Shown piece after piece: positions 15,764-25,220 of a stretch of 64,000 bases of DNA. The stretch's first letter is position 1, and every line of letters starts with the position of its first letter. This stretch comes from Halorarum halophilum (lineage in GTDB: Archaea > Halobacteriota > Halobacteria > Halobacteriales > Haloferacaceae). The notes below the pieces were generated by a model. It did no database searches, was not told the origin of the DNA, and saw only the letters and a list, made by a program, of their open reading frames with translations. The stretch lies in NCBI RefSeq assembly GCF_013401515.1, contig NZ_CP058529.1, forward strand, positions 930,001 through 994,000, written 5' to 3'. The position numbers were made by a program, and so were the translations under genes.

Positions 15764-16762
15764 ATGACGCAGTTCGACGTGTCGTTGCCCGTCGCCGCCC
15801 AGCCCTCGCTCGACGATATCGTCTCGCTCGCCGAGACCGCGGAGGGTCACGGCTACGACCGCGTCTGGCTCCCGGAGACGTGGGGCCGCGACGCGGTCAC
15901 CACGCTCGCGCTCGTCGCGGAACGAACCGACGAAATCGGTCTCGGGGCGTCCATCCTCAACGTCTACTCCCGGTCGCCGACGCTCGTGGGCCAGACCGCC
16001 GCCAGCCTCCAGGAGGCCAGCGACGGCCGCTTCCGCGTCGGCCTCGGCCCCTCGGGTCCCGCGGTGGTCGAGAACTGGCACGGCGTCGACTTCGACGATC
16101 CGCTGAAGCGCACCCGCGAGTACGTCGAGGTCGTGAAGCGCGTCCTCTCGGGCGAGGAGGTGCGCTACGGCGGCGACGTGTTCAGGCTCGGCGGCTTTCG
16201 ACTCCGCCAGGGCGCCCCCGACCCTGCCCCGCCAGTCGACGCGGCCGGGATGGGCCCGAAGTCCGTCGAACTCGCCGGACGCTTCGCCGACGGCTGGCAC
16301 GCGCTCATGCTCACGCCGGACGGCCTCCGCGACCGCCTGGACGACTTCCGGCGCGGCGCGGAACTGGGAGGCCGCGACCCGGACGACGCACGGGTGACGC
16401 TGTCGCTCACCTGCTGTGTCGACGAGGACGGCGACCGCGCCAGGCGACTCCTCCGCCAGCACCTCGGCTTCTACCTCGGCGGGATGGGCACCTTCTACCG
16501 CGACGCGCTGGCCCGGCAGGGGTACGAGGAGACGGCCCACGCCGTCCACGACGCCTGGAACGACGGCGACCGCGAGGCCGCGATGGCCGCGCTCGACGAC
16601 GACCTGCTCGACGACCTCGCAGTCGCCGGGACGCCCGAGGAGGCGAACGAACGGCTGGCCGACTACGCGGAGATCGAGGGGGTCGACGCACTCACGATCG
16701 GCTTCCCCCGCGGCGCCGAGGACGACGACATCCGCGGGACGATGGAGGTGCTCGCGCCGTGA
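15764..16762 (+). CDS. LLM-class F420/flavin-dependent oxidoreductase
   Basis: A 332-residue luciferase-like TIM-barrel protein (FDVSLPVAAQPSLDDIVSLA; GYDRVWLPETWGRDAVTTLA; GRFRVGLGPSGPAVVENWHG). The pattern matches the haloarchaeal TIGR04024-type relatives of methylenetetrahydromethanopterin reductase, which use F420 or FMN. The substrate is unknown; these genes are common in haloarchaea that have no methanogenesis. Its stop overlaps the GTG start of the next gene (GTGA), so the winged-helix gene downstream is in the same operon. Confidence 0.88.
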   Translation: MTQFDVSLPVAAQPSLDDIVSLAETAEGHGYDRVWLPETWGRDAVTTLALVAERTDEIGLGASILNVYSRSPTLVGQTAASLQEASDGRFRVGLGPSGPAVVENWHGVDFDDPLKRTREYVEVVKRVLSGEEVRYGGDVFRLGGFRLRQGAPDPAPPVDAAGMGPKSVELAGRFADGWHALMLTPDGLRDRLDDFRRGAELGGRDPDDARVTLSLTCCVDEDGDRARRLLRQHLGFYLGGMGTFYRDALARQGYEETAHAVHDAWNDGDREAAMAALDDDLLDDLAVAGTPEEANERLADYAEIEGVDALTIGFPRGAEDDDIRGTMEVLAP

Positions 16763-17856
16763 GTCGCGGGGTCGACGGAACCTCCGACGATACCACCGAC
16801 CACGATGCCGACGGGGGTGGCCTCGACGACGGGGTTTCAGACGGCGAGCGCGGGTCGGCCCCCGACGACGCCTTCGCGGCGCTCGGGAACGCCACCCGGC
16901 TCCGCGTGCTCCGGACCCTCGCGAGCGCCGACGAACCGCCGACGTTCACGGAGCTGTTCGAGGCGACCGACGAGGACACCTCGGCCGGCTTCGCGTACCA
17001 CCTCCGACAGCTCGTCGACCGTTACGTCCGGAAGGACCCCGAGACGGAGGGATACCACCTCACCTACGCCGGCAGGCAGGCCGCCCGCGCGCTCGCCGCG
17101 GGCACGTACACGGAGCGGGTGAACCGGGACCCGGAACCCGTCGACGGCGACTGCCCGGTCTGCGGGGAGGCCGGGCTGGAGGGGCGGGTCGCGGACAACT
17201 TCCTCGCCGTCGGGTGCGTCGACTGCGGGACGGAACTCCTCTCACTTCCGTTCCCGCCGAACGGCGCGCGCGATCGCGACGCGGACGGGGCGCTCGCGGC
17301 GTTCGACGCCTACCACCGGAGCCGGTTCCGCCTGCTCGCCGACGGCGTCTGTCCGGACTGCGCCGGCCGAGCGGGGGCGGGAATCGAGTTCGTCGACGCC
17401 CCCGACCTGCCGGGGGAGGACCGCCGGCCGACGCTCGACGGTTCGTGTGCCGACTGCGACTTCCGGGTTCTGGCGCCCGTCTCGCTCGCGGTCCTCGACC
17501 ACCCGGAGGTCGTGGCGTTCTTCCGGGAACATGACCGGTCCGTCCGCGACCGACCGCTGTGGAACCTCGGTCCGGAGTGGGCCGAGACGGTGCTCTCGAC
17601 CGACCCGCCGGCCGTGCGGGTGTCGGTCCGACTCGACGGGGACGAACTCCGCCTCCTGGTCGGCGAGGGGCCGACCGTCGTCGACGTGGAGGGGTTCGAA
17701 CGCTCCCCAGACGACGGGGACCCGTCGCGGTCGGCGGACGGGACGGACGAGGGCGACGAGGCGGACGGGGCCAGCGAGGAGGACGGGAAAGAGGCGGGAA
17801 TGCAGCCCGGGAACGACGCGGAGGATTACGACGCGACGGCGGCCGGGTCGTCGTAG
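16759..17856 (+). CDS. Winged-helix transcriptional regulator with zinc-ribbon segment
   Basis: A 365-residue protein. Residues 40-110 form an ArsR-type winged helix (AFAALGNATRLRVLRTLASA; FTELFEATDEDTSAGFAYHLRQLVD). CxxC pairs at about 131-155 (CPVCGEAGLEGRVADNFLAV then CVDC) and further down (CPDC, CADC) suggest one or two zinc ribbons, followed by a C-terminal ligand or dimer domain and a very acidic tail. The GTG at 16759 overlaps the LLM stop by 4 bases. It probably regulates that operon. The last 31 bases overlap the proteasome-like gene convergently. Confidence 0.82.
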   Translation: MSRGVDGTSDDTTDHDADGGGLDDGVSDGERGSAPDDAFAALGNATRLRVLRTLASADEPPTFTELFEATDEDTSAGFAYHLRQLVDRYVRKDPETEGYHLTYAGRQAARALAAGTYTERVNRDPEPVDGDCPVCGEAGLEGRVADNFLAVGCVDCGTELLSLPFPPNGARDRDADGALAAFDAYHRSRFRLLADGVCPDCAGRAGAGIEFVDAPDLPGEDRRPTLDGSCADCDFRVLAPVSLAVLDHPEVVAFFREHDRSVRDRPLWNLGPEWAETVLSTDPPAVRVSVRLDGDELRLLVGEGPTVVDVEGFERSPDDGDPSRSADGTDEGDEADGASEEDGKEAGMQPGNDAEDYDATAAGSS

Positions 17857-18434
17857 CGGTCGAGGTCGACGCGCTCGCCGTCGACGACCGCGACGTTCAG
17901 GCCGTCGCCGGAGGCGAGGTCGCGCTCGGAGGCGGCGGCGACGGCCCGAGCGGCCACCGAGCGCGCCTCCGCGACCGACAGACCGTCGTCGTACTCGCTC
18001 TCCAGTACCCCGTACGCCGTCGGTCCGCCCGACCCATCGGCGGCGTACGGCTGGTCGAGCACTCCACCGGCGGCGTCGAACGTGTACAGGTGCGGCCCGT
18101 CGGCGTCGACGCCGCCGAGGACGTGCTGGACGCGCAGGGGGTTCTCGCGCATCGTGTTCGCCGTGAACGTCGCCAGCGCGGGGATCGACATCCGCTCGTT
18201 GCGGCGCGTCTCGTACAGTCGCACCTCCGTCTCGAGTTTCGGCACCAGCGCCTGCGCGTCGCCGACGGCGCCCGTGAACGCCAGCGCCGCCCGGTCGCCG
18301 ACGGGGAACACCTTGTCCGCCCGCTTGCTCGACACCATTCCACTCACGCTCGCGCGACGGTCCGACGCGAGGACGACGCGCCCGTCAGCGACGAGGCCCA
18401 CGATGGTCGTTCCGAACTCGGTCTCCTGAACCAT
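17826..18434 (-). CDS. 20S proteasome beta-type subunit, divergent paralogue
   Basis: A 202-residue Ntn hydrolase related to archaeal proteasome beta. The predicted cleavage site is G8-T9, leaving T9 as the catalytic nucleophile. The catalytic Asp and Lys (D17 and K33, counted from Thr1) are both present (LASDRRAS and ADKVFPV), so the subunit is probably active. Typical haloarchaeal PsmB has a propeptide of about 49 residues; here it is 8. It is likely a second beta subunit (psmB2-like) that mixes into 20S cores. It lies apart from psmA. Confidence 0.85.
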   Translation of the reverse strand: MVQETEFGTTIVGLVADGRVVLASDRRASVSGMVSSKRADKVFPVGDRAALAFTGAVGDAQALVPKLETEVRLYETRRNERMSIPALATFTANTMRENPLRVQHVLGGVDADGPHLYTFDAAGGVLDQPYAADGSGGPTAYGVLESEYDDGLSVAEARSVAARAVAAASERDLASGDGLNVAVVDGERVDLDRYDDPAAVAS

Positions 18435-18470
18435 GCTCCCCGCTCGGCCGGCCGCCCGGATAAGTGTCCG

Positions 18471-18486
18471 CTAAAATATACTTTAG
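18471..18486 (-). promoter_or_regulatory. TATA box of the beta-type proteasome gene
   Basis: CTAAAATATACTTTAG on the plus strand lies 37-52 bases upstream of the ATG (18432-18434). It is AT-rich in otherwise very GC-rich DNA and near-palindromic. Read on the minus strand it contains TATATTTTAG, a good haloarchaeal TATA box. The near-palindrome could also be bound by a repressor. Confidence 0.6.
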
Positions 18487-18540
18487 TCGGCGGGTCGCCG
18501 TCGAGCTTCCGACGCATCGACGGGGCAGGCGGCCCGACGT

Positions 18541-19215
18541 TCAGAGCGACTCGATGTGGGCGCGGCGTCCGTCGAGTACCGCGAACTCCTCGCCGCGACG
18601 ACGTTCCAGGAGGTGGAGCAGGCGTTCGGCCCACCGGAGCTTCCTCGCCTTCTCATCGGAGACGCCTGGGTCGTCGAAGTCCCAGCCGATGAACCGGAGT
18701 TCGGCGGCGTCGAGCGCGTCGGCGAGGAACGCGGCCCGGTCGCCGTCGGTGAAGCCCCCGAAGTTCCGAACCGGGCCCACCGGCTCCGCCTGGGTCGTCG
18801 CCAGCACGTGTTCCGCGTCGTACCGCGGCATCCACTCCTCGACGAGGTCGCCGTTGTCGCCGTGCGCGTGTGCGACGACCGGCGCGCCGCGCTCGGTGCG
18901 GTCGAGTCCAGTCTCGGGGTTCTTGTCGAGATCCGTAATCATGGCGTCGACCGCGACGCCGGCGTCGACGAGGCGGTCCGTTGCGGTGGAGGCGGCGAAG
19001 ACGCGGTCGGCGTCGCTGGCGCGGTCGAGTTCGACGTCGAGCGAGGGGCCCGACCCGGCGACCGCGACCGTCAGCCCCGAACAGTCCAGCCGGTCGAGGT
19101 CGAACGGTTCGGCCAGCTCCGCCATCCGATTTCGGACGGACTCGTCCCCGACCCTGTCGTAGCCGAAATCCGCGAGGATCAGCTCGTACGTCGGCTCCCA
19201 CTCGGCGAACTCCAT
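18541..19215 (-). CDS. mptE: 6-hydroxymethylpterin diphosphokinase, MptE-like
   Basis: A 224-residue DUF115-type protein. VAVAGSGPSLDVELD (50-64) is the glycine-rich nucleotide site and AMITDLDKNPETG (about 90-102) holds the acidic metal-binding residues of archaeal MptE. It pyrophosphorylates 6-hydroxymethyl-7,8-dihydropterin with ATP in tetrahydrofolate or methanopterin synthesis, replacing bacterial FolK. ATG at 19213-19215. Dihydropteroate synthase lies directly upstream on the same strand, the next pathway step, which supports the assignment. Confidence 0.9.
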   Translation of the reverse strand: MEFAEWEPTYELILADFGYDRVGDESVRNRMAELAEPFDLDRLDCSGLTVAVAGSGPSLDVELDRASDADRVFAASTATDRLVDAGVAVDAMITDLDKNPETGLDRTERGAPVVAHAHGDNGDLVEEWMPRYDAEHVLATTQAEPVGPVRNFGGFTDGDRAAFLADALDAAELRFIGWDFDDPGVSDEKARKLRWAERLLHLLERRRGEEFAVLDGRRAHIESL

Positions 19216-19250
19216 GGTCGTGACTGTGGGATTGTCGTCGCCACTCGGCG

Positions 19251-19269
19251 GTTAAAGATACGGTTTGGG
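19251..19269 (-). promoter_or_regulatory. BRE/TATA of mptE
   Basis: On the minus strand CCCAAACCG (BRE-like) precedes TATCTTTAAC, centred about 40 bases upstream of the mptE ATG. It suggests that mptE has its own promoter besides any read-through from the dihydropteroate synthase gene 137 bases upstream. Confidence 0.5.
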
Positions 19270-19352
19270 CCGGTAGTGCACTCAAGTACCCCTACCCGTA
19301 GTGCCCTTCCGGCTTCCAGCCGCTCGTACCGGCGCAGATGGTATAAGTTTTC

Positions 19353-20498
19353 TCACTCGTCCGAGGACCCGAATGTGGCAAGCGCGGCGTCGAGAGGGTC
19401 GGAGACGCCCGATGCCGCCCGTGAAGCGCGTTCGAGCGCGGCGGGCGTTCCCACGAGTAACGCGGCCGCCTCGTCGGCCCCGATCACGGCGACGGCGCGG
19501 GTCTCGGCCGCCGCCGCACGGAGGGCGCCGGTCTCGGCGGGGGAGAGCCCGTCGAACTCGAACACCCGCGTCACGGCGTCGGCCGCGACGGCCGGTTCGC
19601 CGCCGAGCCGATCCACGTGGCGGGCCGCCTCGCCCGGCGTCGTCACGTCCAGTTCCTCGACCGAGACATCGTCCTCGCGGCTTACTCGGCGCCGGGCGAA
19701 CTCCTTCCCGATCAGCGCCGCGTCGCGCGTCTCGGCGACGTCGTGGGTGCGGATCACGTGCGCGCCGCGCTCGACGGCCATCGACGTTGCGGCAAGCGAG
19801 ACGGGGAGCGCCCCCTCGGTGTCGCGGCCGGCGACCTCCCGGAGGAAGTTCTTGCGGTTGATGGAGACGAGGAGCGGCCGGCCGTAGCCGCGGAACTCCC
19901 GAAGCCTGCGGAACGTCTCGCGGTCGTCCTCGAGCGTCTTCGCCTCCGACCAGCCGCCGAAGGCTGGGTCGAGGATGGTCTTGTCGGTGAAACCGTTCCG
20001 CGCCAGCGCCTCGTAGATGTCGTCCACGTCCTCGACTGCGCCGGGTCGTTCGAGGTCCGGCGGCGACGCCATCTTGACGACGGCCGCGTCGTGCTCCTCG
20101 CACACCCGGGGCATCTCCGGGTCGGCGAAGCCGCAGATGTCGTTCACCGCGTCGAACCCCCTGGAGAGCGCCGCGTCGGCGACCTCGTGGTAGCGCGTCT
20201 CGATGGAGAAGACCGCGTCGCCGGAGACAGACTCGATGGCCTGAATGGCGGTGTCGAGCCGGTCAAGTTCATCCTCGGCCGTCAGCACCTCGAATCGCTT
20301 GTTCGCAGTCTCGAGCCCGACGTCCACGATGTCGGCGCCCTCGCCGACCAGTTCCTCGTCCACGTAGGCGGCCGCCTCGCCGGGGTCGTCGAAGACGCTG
20401 GGCGAGTACGGCGATTTCTCGGAGACGTTGAGCACGCCCATGATCCGGGGCGGGTGTTCGTCGCCGATCTCCAGCCCGGCGGCGTCCACGGTTCGCAT
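19353..20498 (-). CDS. folP: Dihydropteroate synthase, extended haloarchaeal type
   Basis: A 381-residue protein. [19 protein letters not shown] (18-36) corresponds to the DHPS loop 1 motif, [11 protein letters not shown] (54-64) and DAVNDICGF are family landmarks, and [13 protein letters not shown] carries pterin-site residues. It is about 100 residues longer than bacterial FolP (about 270-285); the extra segment (about 280-381) is Ala-rich and of unknown role. It condenses hydroxymethyl-dihydropterin diphosphate with p-aminobenzoate. ATG at 20496-20498. It is followed downstream by mptE. Confidence 0.92.
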   Translation of the reverse strand: MRTVDAAGLEIGDEHPPRIMGVLNVSEKSPYSPSVFDDPGEAAAYVDEELVGEGADIVDVGLETANKRFEVLTAEDELDRLDTAIQAIESVSGDAVFSIETRYHEVADAALSRGFDAVNDICGFADPEMPRVCEEHDAAVVKMASPPDLERPGAVEDVDDIYEALARNGFTDKTILDPAFGGWSEAKTLEDDRETFRRLREFRGYGRPLLVSINRKNFLREVAGRDTEGALPVSLAATSMAVERGAHVIRTHDVAETRDAALIGKEFARRRVSREDDVSVEELDVTTPGEAARHVDRLGGEPAVAADAVTRVFEFDGLSPAETGALRAAAAETRAVAVIGADEAAALLVGTPAALERASRAASGVSDPLDAALATFGSSDE

Positions 20499-20676
20499 TG
20501 GCGGGCGGTCGGGCGGGCTGTGCTTCGGTGTTTCGGTCCCGGACGCCGGAGCCTGTACCGGGAAACTCGACGCACCCGCCGCTGGCCGACCGGCTGGCGC
20601 GGCTCCGCGAACTGGAACGGGAACTGGAGACGCGCTAACGCGTCGTTTATGCCGGCGGCCCCGCTACCCTCCGATA

Positions 20677-21348
20677 ATGGGCAAGGTGAGCATCGGCCTG
20701 CGCGGCTGGCGCTTCGACGAGGACGATCTCTTCACCGACGAGGGCACCTGGCGCCCCCTGGAGGAGATCCCGAAGGACCCGCGCCACCGGCTGGTCCGCC
20801 TGCAGGTCGTCATCGGGAAGCCGTGCGACGCGTGCTACCTGATCCACGGCGAGGCGGAGAAACAGCGGTGCCGCGAGGCGGCGATCGTCTACGGCGAGCC
20901 GCTGGAGGAGATCCTCCTGTGTGCGGAACACGAACCCGACTTCCTCTACTGGTTCCGCGAGGAGGGCGGCGAGCGGCTGGCGGGCGAACCGGAGCTGAGA
21001 GACGAGTTCCACGAGTGGTTCGCGGACGGCGGACGCGCACCCGACGGGTACGCCGGCGTCGAGCACGTCGAGACCGACCCCGAGGGGCTACCGGACCTCC
21101 CGAGCCCCGAGGAGATCTACGAGCGCGAGCAGGAACTCCTCGAGGACGAGCGGGCCGACTTCGACCCGAGCGACGCGAGCGCCGTCGCAGAGCGTGGCGG
21201 TGAAGGTGGTGAGTCCGACGCCGACCGAACCGAGGACAACGAAGTGGACGAAGTCGAGGAGACGGACGAGGCCGACGAAACCGACGACCAAGGGGAGGAC
21301 GACCTCGACCTCGACGACCTCGATCTGGACCGCGAGTACCCCCGATGA
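20677..21348 (+). CDS. Conserved haloarchaeal hypothetical protein with acidic tail
   Basis: A 223-residue protein. Residues 1-150 look folded: [20 protein letters not shown], then [20 protein letters not shown] with a CxxC pair, and a histidine/cysteine later in ILLCAEHEP, so a metal site is possible. Residues 165-223 are a low-complexity Asp/Glu tail. I do not recognise the family. Its stop overlaps the TrmJ-like start as ATGA, so the two are translationally coupled; a role in RNA modification is a weak inference from that. Confidence 0.75.
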   Translation: MGKVSIGLRGWRFDEDDLFTDEGTWRPLEEIPKDPRHRLVRLQVVIGKPCDACYLIHGEAEKQRCREAAIVYGEPLEEILLCAEHEPDFLYWFREEGGERLAGEPELRDEFHEWFADGGRAPDGYAGVEHVETDPEGLPDLPSPEEIYEREQELLEDERADFDPSDASAVAERGGEGGESDADRTEDNEVDEVEETDEADETDDQGEDDLDLDDLDLDREYPR

Positions 21349-22181
21349 GCGACGGTGCGCGGGGGGACGGGAGCAAGTACGTCGTCGTGGTCGTCGAACC
21401 CGAGACGCCCGGCAACGTGGGGACCATCGCGCGGGCGATGAAGAACTTCGGCCTGTCGGACCTGAAGCTCGTCGATCCGCCCGAACTGGAGGAGGACGGC
21501 GAGGCGTACGGGTTCGCCGGCCACGCGCGGGAGGACGTGCTCCCGAACGCCGAGACGGTCACGTTCGACGAGGTCGTCGAGCGCTACCACACCGTCGGCT
21601 GCACGGCCATCACCGGCGAGGACGCCCGGCGGCACGTCCGCTTCCCGTTCCGCACGCCGGCCGAACTCCGCGACTCGCTCGCGACAGTCGAGGCGGACAC
21701 GGCGCTCGTGTTCGGGCGCGAGGGGTGTGGGCTGAACAACGACGAGCTGGCGCGGCTCGACGAGATCTGCTCCATCCCGGCGAGCGAGGACTACCCCGTC
21801 CTCAACCTCGGGCAGGCGGCGACCGTGACGCTGTACGAACTGCGCGACCTGTTCCTCGCGGGGACGCAGCTCCCGGACGTGGAGCACGAACGGGCGGCAG
21901 AACCCGACGTCGAGCGGCTGTACGAGCAGTTCTCCGCGTTCCTCGACCGCGTCGAACACCGGGACCACAAGCGCGAGCGGACCGAGCGGCTGGCGCGTCG
22001 GCTCGTCGGACGCGCGCACCCGACCGAGAAGGAGGTCAGCACGCTCACGGGCGTGTACCGGAAGGCGACCCGCGACCTCGACGAGGCCGACCTCGACCGC
22101 GGGTCGAGCGGCGGGAGCCGCGGGGACGACCGGGACCGCCGAGCGAACCCGGGCGGCGGGGTCGAACCCGACTCGGAGTAG
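21345..22181 (+). CDS. trmJ: TrmJ-like SPOUT tRNA/rRNA methyltransferase
   Basis: A 278-residue SpoU-class enzyme. The three SPOUT motifs are visible: [20 protein letters not shown] (16-35), [17 protein letters not shown] (about 120-136), and [23 protein letters not shown] (about 144-166), which together form the SAM-binding trefoil knot. The closest type is TrmJ, which 2'-O-methylates position 32 of tRNA. The C-terminal extension (about 170-278) is helical then acidic and poorly conserved. ATG 21345 overlaps the previous stop. Confidence 0.87.
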   Translation: MSDGARGDGSKYVVVVVEPETPGNVGTIARAMKNFGLSDLKLVDPPELEEDGEAYGFAGHAREDVLPNAETVTFDEVVERYHTVGCTAITGEDARRHVRFPFRTPAELRDSLATVEADTALVFGREGCGLNNDELARLDEICSIPASEDYPVLNLGQAATVTLYELRDLFLAGTQLPDVEHERAAEPDVERLYEQFSAFLDRVEHRDHKRERTERLARRLVGRAHPTEKEVSTLTGVYRKATRDLDEADLDRGSSGGSRGDDRDRRANPGGGVEPDSE

Positions 22182-22625
22182 TCAGTCCTCCCGCCGGAGG
22201 TACATCACGTTGCTGACCATGGAGAACACGAGTTCGTCGTCCTGATTGTACGTCTCCGTCCGCGCGCGGATCAGGCCGCGTTCCGGGCGCTCCGGGGTCG
22301 TCTCGAGCACTTCGTTCTCGATGCGGAGCGTATCCCCCGGCCGGACCGGCTGCCACCACCGGAGTTCGTCCACGCCCTTCGCGCCGATGGAGGCGGCGTC
22401 ACCGAACGTGCCGTCGACGAGCAGGCGCATCGTCATCGAGGCGGTGTGCCAGCCCGAGGCGATGAGCCCACCGTAAGGGGACTCCTCGTCCGACCGCTCC
22501 GGGTCGACGTGGAACCACTGCGGGTCGTACTGCTCCGCGAACCGGAGGATCTCCTCGCGGGTGACCTCGTAACTCCCGTACTCGTCGGTGTCGCCGACGG
22601 ACACGTCCTCGAAGAACACGGTCAT
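22182..22625 (-). CDS. MaoC-family hot-dog dehydratase
   Basis: A 147-residue R-hydratase-like protein: FFEDVSVGDTDEYGSYEVTR at the start, then FAEQYDPQWFHVDPE (29-43) with the hydratase Asp/His pair, and YGGLIASGWHTASMTMRL. It probably hydrates trans-2-enoyl-CoA esters, in fatty-acid or polyhydroxyalkanoate metabolism. ATG at 22623-22625. Convergent with the TrmJ gene, with adjacent stops. No pathway genes next to it. Confidence 0.87.
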   Translation of the reverse strand: MTVFFEDVSVGDTDEYGSYEVTREEILRFAEQYDPQWFHVDPERSDEESPYGGLIASGWHTASMTMRLLVDGTFGDAASIGAKGVDELRWWQPVRPGDTLRIENEVLETTPERPERGLIRARTETYNQDDELVFSMVSNVMYLRRED

Positions 22626-22832
22626 ACCCGTGCGAACAGTGGGCTGGTGTATCAACGTTGCCCGTTCCGGGTGCCGCGCCGGTACGGGCACCTTAGGGAA
22701 ACGTTAGCAACTGAATTCGGGCGAAACGTCGACACCCATATCTACCGACCGGCCGACCCTACTCGTACCCCTACCCGAGTGTGCCCGTCCGTTTCACGCC
22801 CCTTTTTGGTACGGCCGGCGAAGCCGTCACCA

Positions 22833-24554
22833 ATGGACGAAGACCTGCGCGAGCGCGTTCGCTCGGCCGCCGAGACGGCCGCGCTCTACAACGCGCTCAA
22901 ACACGGTTCGGACCCCGAGGTGGGCGCCGTCATGGGCCCGCTGATGGGCGAGAACCCCGAGTTCCGGCCGCACGGCGACGAGATCCCCGGCGTCGTCGCC
23001 CCCGTGGCGAACGAGGTCGCCGGCATGGACGAGACCGAGCGCCGCGAGCGACTCGCCGAACTGGCTCCCGAACTGCTCGAGGAACTCGACGCCGAGGACG
23101 AGGAGGACGAGCACCCGCTTCCCGACCTCCCGAACGTCGAGGAGTACGACGAGGTGCGGATGCGGGCGGCGCCGAACCCGAACGGCCCGTGGCATATCGG
23201 CCACGCCCGGATGCCCTCGGTCATCGGCACGTACGCCGAGCGGTACGACGGCCACTTCCTCGTCCGCTTCGACGACACGGACCCGGAGACGAAGCGCCCG
23301 GACCTCGACGCGTACGACGCCATCCTCGAGGACATCGACTTCCTCGGGTTCGAGCCCGACGAGGTGCTGCGGGCGTCGGACAGGCTGGAGACGCACTACG
23401 AGCACGCCCGTGAACTCATCGACCTGGGCGGCGCGTACACCTGCTCGTGTCCGGCCGAGGAGTTCCGAAGCCTGAAGGCCGACGCGGAGCCGTGCCCCCA
23501 CCGCGACAAGGACGCCGAGACGGTCCGCGCGGAGTTCGACGCCATGGTCGCGGGGGAGTACGGCGAGGGCGAACTCGTCCTCCGCGTCCGGACCGACATC
23601 GAGCACAAGAACCCCGCGCTGCGCGACTTCGTCGCCTTCCGCGTCGTGGAGACGCCCCACCCGCGCCCCGAGGCGGCCGACTACCGGGCGTGGCCGATGC
23701 TCGACTTCCAGTCGGGCATCGACGACCACCTGACGGGCGTCACCCACATCATCCGCGGCATCGACCTGCAGGACTCCGCGAAGCGCCAGCGGTTCGTCTA
23801 CGACTACTTCAGGTGGGAGTACCCCGAGGTGCTCCACTGGGGGCACGTGCAGGTCGACGAGTACGACGTGAAGATGTCCACCTCGACTATCAAGGCGCTC
23901 ATCGACGAAGGCGAACTCGACGGCTGGGACGACCCGCGCGCGCCGACAATCCAGTCGGTCCGCCGTCGCGGCATCCGGGGCGAGGCGCTCGTCGAGGCGA
24001 TGGTCGATCTGGGCATGTCGACGAGCGACGTCGACCTCGCGATGTCGGCGGTGTACGCCAACAACCGCGACCTGGTGGACGACGTGTCCGACCGCCGGTT
24101 CCTCGTCCGCGACGGCGAGGAGTTCGCCGTGACGGGCGCGGACCGACCCGCGGCCGGCCACCCGCCGCTCCACCCCGACCACGACGAGCGCGGGACCCGC
24201 GACATCCCAGTCGACGACGGGGTGCTGCTCGAACCCGACGACGTCCCCGCCGACGGCGAGCGCGTCTGGCTGAAGGGGTACGGCTGTCTCCGCCGCGACG
24301 GCGACGCGCTGGACTGGACCGGCGACGACATCGACGCCGTCCGCGAGGAGGACGTGCCGGTCGTCCACTGGGTAGGGGCCGACGACAATGTCCGCGTTCG
24401 CCTCCGGACCATCGACGGCGACGTGTACGGCCGCGCGGAACCGGGCTACGCGGACTACGAACCGGACGACCTCGTGCAGTTTGAGCGGGTCGGGTTCGCG
24501 CGGTACGACGGGGTCGACGAGGCCGGGACGGTCGCGTACTACGCGCACCCCTGA
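22833..24554 (+). CDS. gltX: Glutamyl-tRNA synthetase, archaeal type
   Basis: A 573-residue class I synthetase. HIGH is at 121-124 (PWHIGHAR) and KMSTS at 347-351 (VKMSTS). It has the archaeal-eukaryal arrangement with an N-terminal helical part (1-100) and a C-terminal beta-barrel anticodon-binding domain (about 400-573) like GlnRS, so it is the non-discriminating form expected in haloarchaea that make Gln-tRNA via GatDE. ATG at 22833. No Shine-Dalgarno is visible, so the transcript may be leaderless. Confidence 0.96.
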   Translation: MDEDLRERVRSAAETAALYNALKHGSDPEVGAVMGPLMGENPEFRPHGDEIPGVVAPVANEVAGMDETERRERLAELAPELLEELDAEDEEDEHPLPDLPNVEEYDEVRMRAAPNPNGPWHIGHARMPSVIGTYAERYDGHFLVRFDDTDPETKRPDLDAYDAILEDIDFLGFEPDEVLRASDRLETHYEHARELIDLGGAYTCSCPAEEFRSLKADAEPCPHRDKDAETVRAEFDAMVAGEYGEGELVLRVRTDIEHKNPALRDFVAFRVVETPHPRPEAADYRAWPMLDFQSGIDDHLTGVTHIIRGIDLQDSAKRQRFVYDYFRWEYPEVLHWGHVQVDEYDVKMSTSTIKALIDEGELDGWDDPRAPTIQSVRRRGIRGEALVEAMVDLGMSTSDVDLAMSAVYANNRDLVDDVSDRRFLVRDGEEFAVTGADRPAAGHPPLHPDHDERGTRDIPVDDGVLLEPDDVPADGERVWLKGYGCLRRDGDALDWTGDDIDAVREEDVPVVHWVGADDNVRVRLRTIDGDVYGRAEPGYADYEPDDLVQFERVGFARYDGVDEAGTVAYYAHP

Positions 24555-24674
24555 CGGGCGGATTCGGTTCGAACATCGCGTTCGCGGTGACGTTCCTCAC
24601 GATTAGTCCGAAACGCGAGCGAGGAGCGCAGCAGCGGTCGCGGGAGCCGAGCACGCGGGGGCTTTCGAGGTCAC

Positions 24675-24688
24675 GGACTTCGAAGTCC
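24675..24688. repeat. 14-bp perfect palindrome between gltX and the next gene
   Basis: GGACTTCGAAGTCC is self-complementary and lies in the 210-base gap after gltX (stop at 24554) and 76 bases before the next start. It could form the tip of an RNA hairpin in either transcript, or be a protein site. Position fits a 3' or 5' untranslated region. Confidence 0.5.
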
Positions 24689-24764
24689 TCACGTATCGAG
24701 TGTGAGCCCACGCGACCCCAAATAGGAGCGTAACCGCTTTCCCGCAGCCGGATAACCCGCGAGT

Positions 24765-25220
24765 ATGCCCACGGTGTGTCTCGTCGGGGACCCGGAGGTG
24801 GAGCTCCGGTACGAACTCCTCTCCCGGGAGACGGCGCGCGACGCCCTCTCGACCTACGACCTCGCGTCCCCGTTCGAGAACAGCATCGCCGTCGAGACGG
24901 TGAGCCTCGGCGCCGCCGTCTCGCTCCTCAACGACCTGAACTGGTACCTCGTCCGCTTCGTCGACGAGGCGTTCGTTCGGGACCCCTCCATCTCCGACTC
25001 CGAGTGGCTCTCGCGCCGCCTCGCGACCGAGGTCCGAAACGACGCCGTCCGCCCCGAGGAGACCGACCGGTTGCTGAAGGTATTCGGCGTCGAGGACGGC
25101 AGGCTGGTCGAGCCGATGTTCCTCGCGCGCAGCGACGAGGCGCCGCTCCCCGAGTACGACCTCCGCGACGTCGAGGAGACAGTTCGGGTCCGGGTCACCG
25201 AGGACGAGTTCGAGGGATGA
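24765..25220 (+). CDS. Conserved haloarchaeal protein (DUF5804-like)
   Basis: A 151-residue acidic protein with well-conserved-looking segments: VCLVGDPEVELRYELLSRET, AVSLLNDLNWYLVRFVDEAF and LRRLATEV-like helices, ending in a strand pair (VRVRVTEDEF). I match it from memory to the haloarchaeal DUF5804 family, to be checked with a profile. ATG at 24765 gives the natural N-terminus. Single gene, function unknown. Confidence 0.78.
   Translation: MPTVCLVGDPEVELRYELLSRETARDALSTYDLASPFENSIAVETVSLGAAVSLLNDLNWYLVRFVDEAFVRDPSISDSEWLSRRLATEVRNDAVRPEETDRLLKVFGVEDGRLVEPMFLARSDEAPLPEYDLRDVEETVRVRVTEDEFEG

Noticed and set aside
20528-20638. 36-codon frame before the 20677 gene, ending in a helical Arg/Glu stretch
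   Set aside because: A GTG start is possible but the first half is not protein-like; the helical end alone is too short to support a gene.
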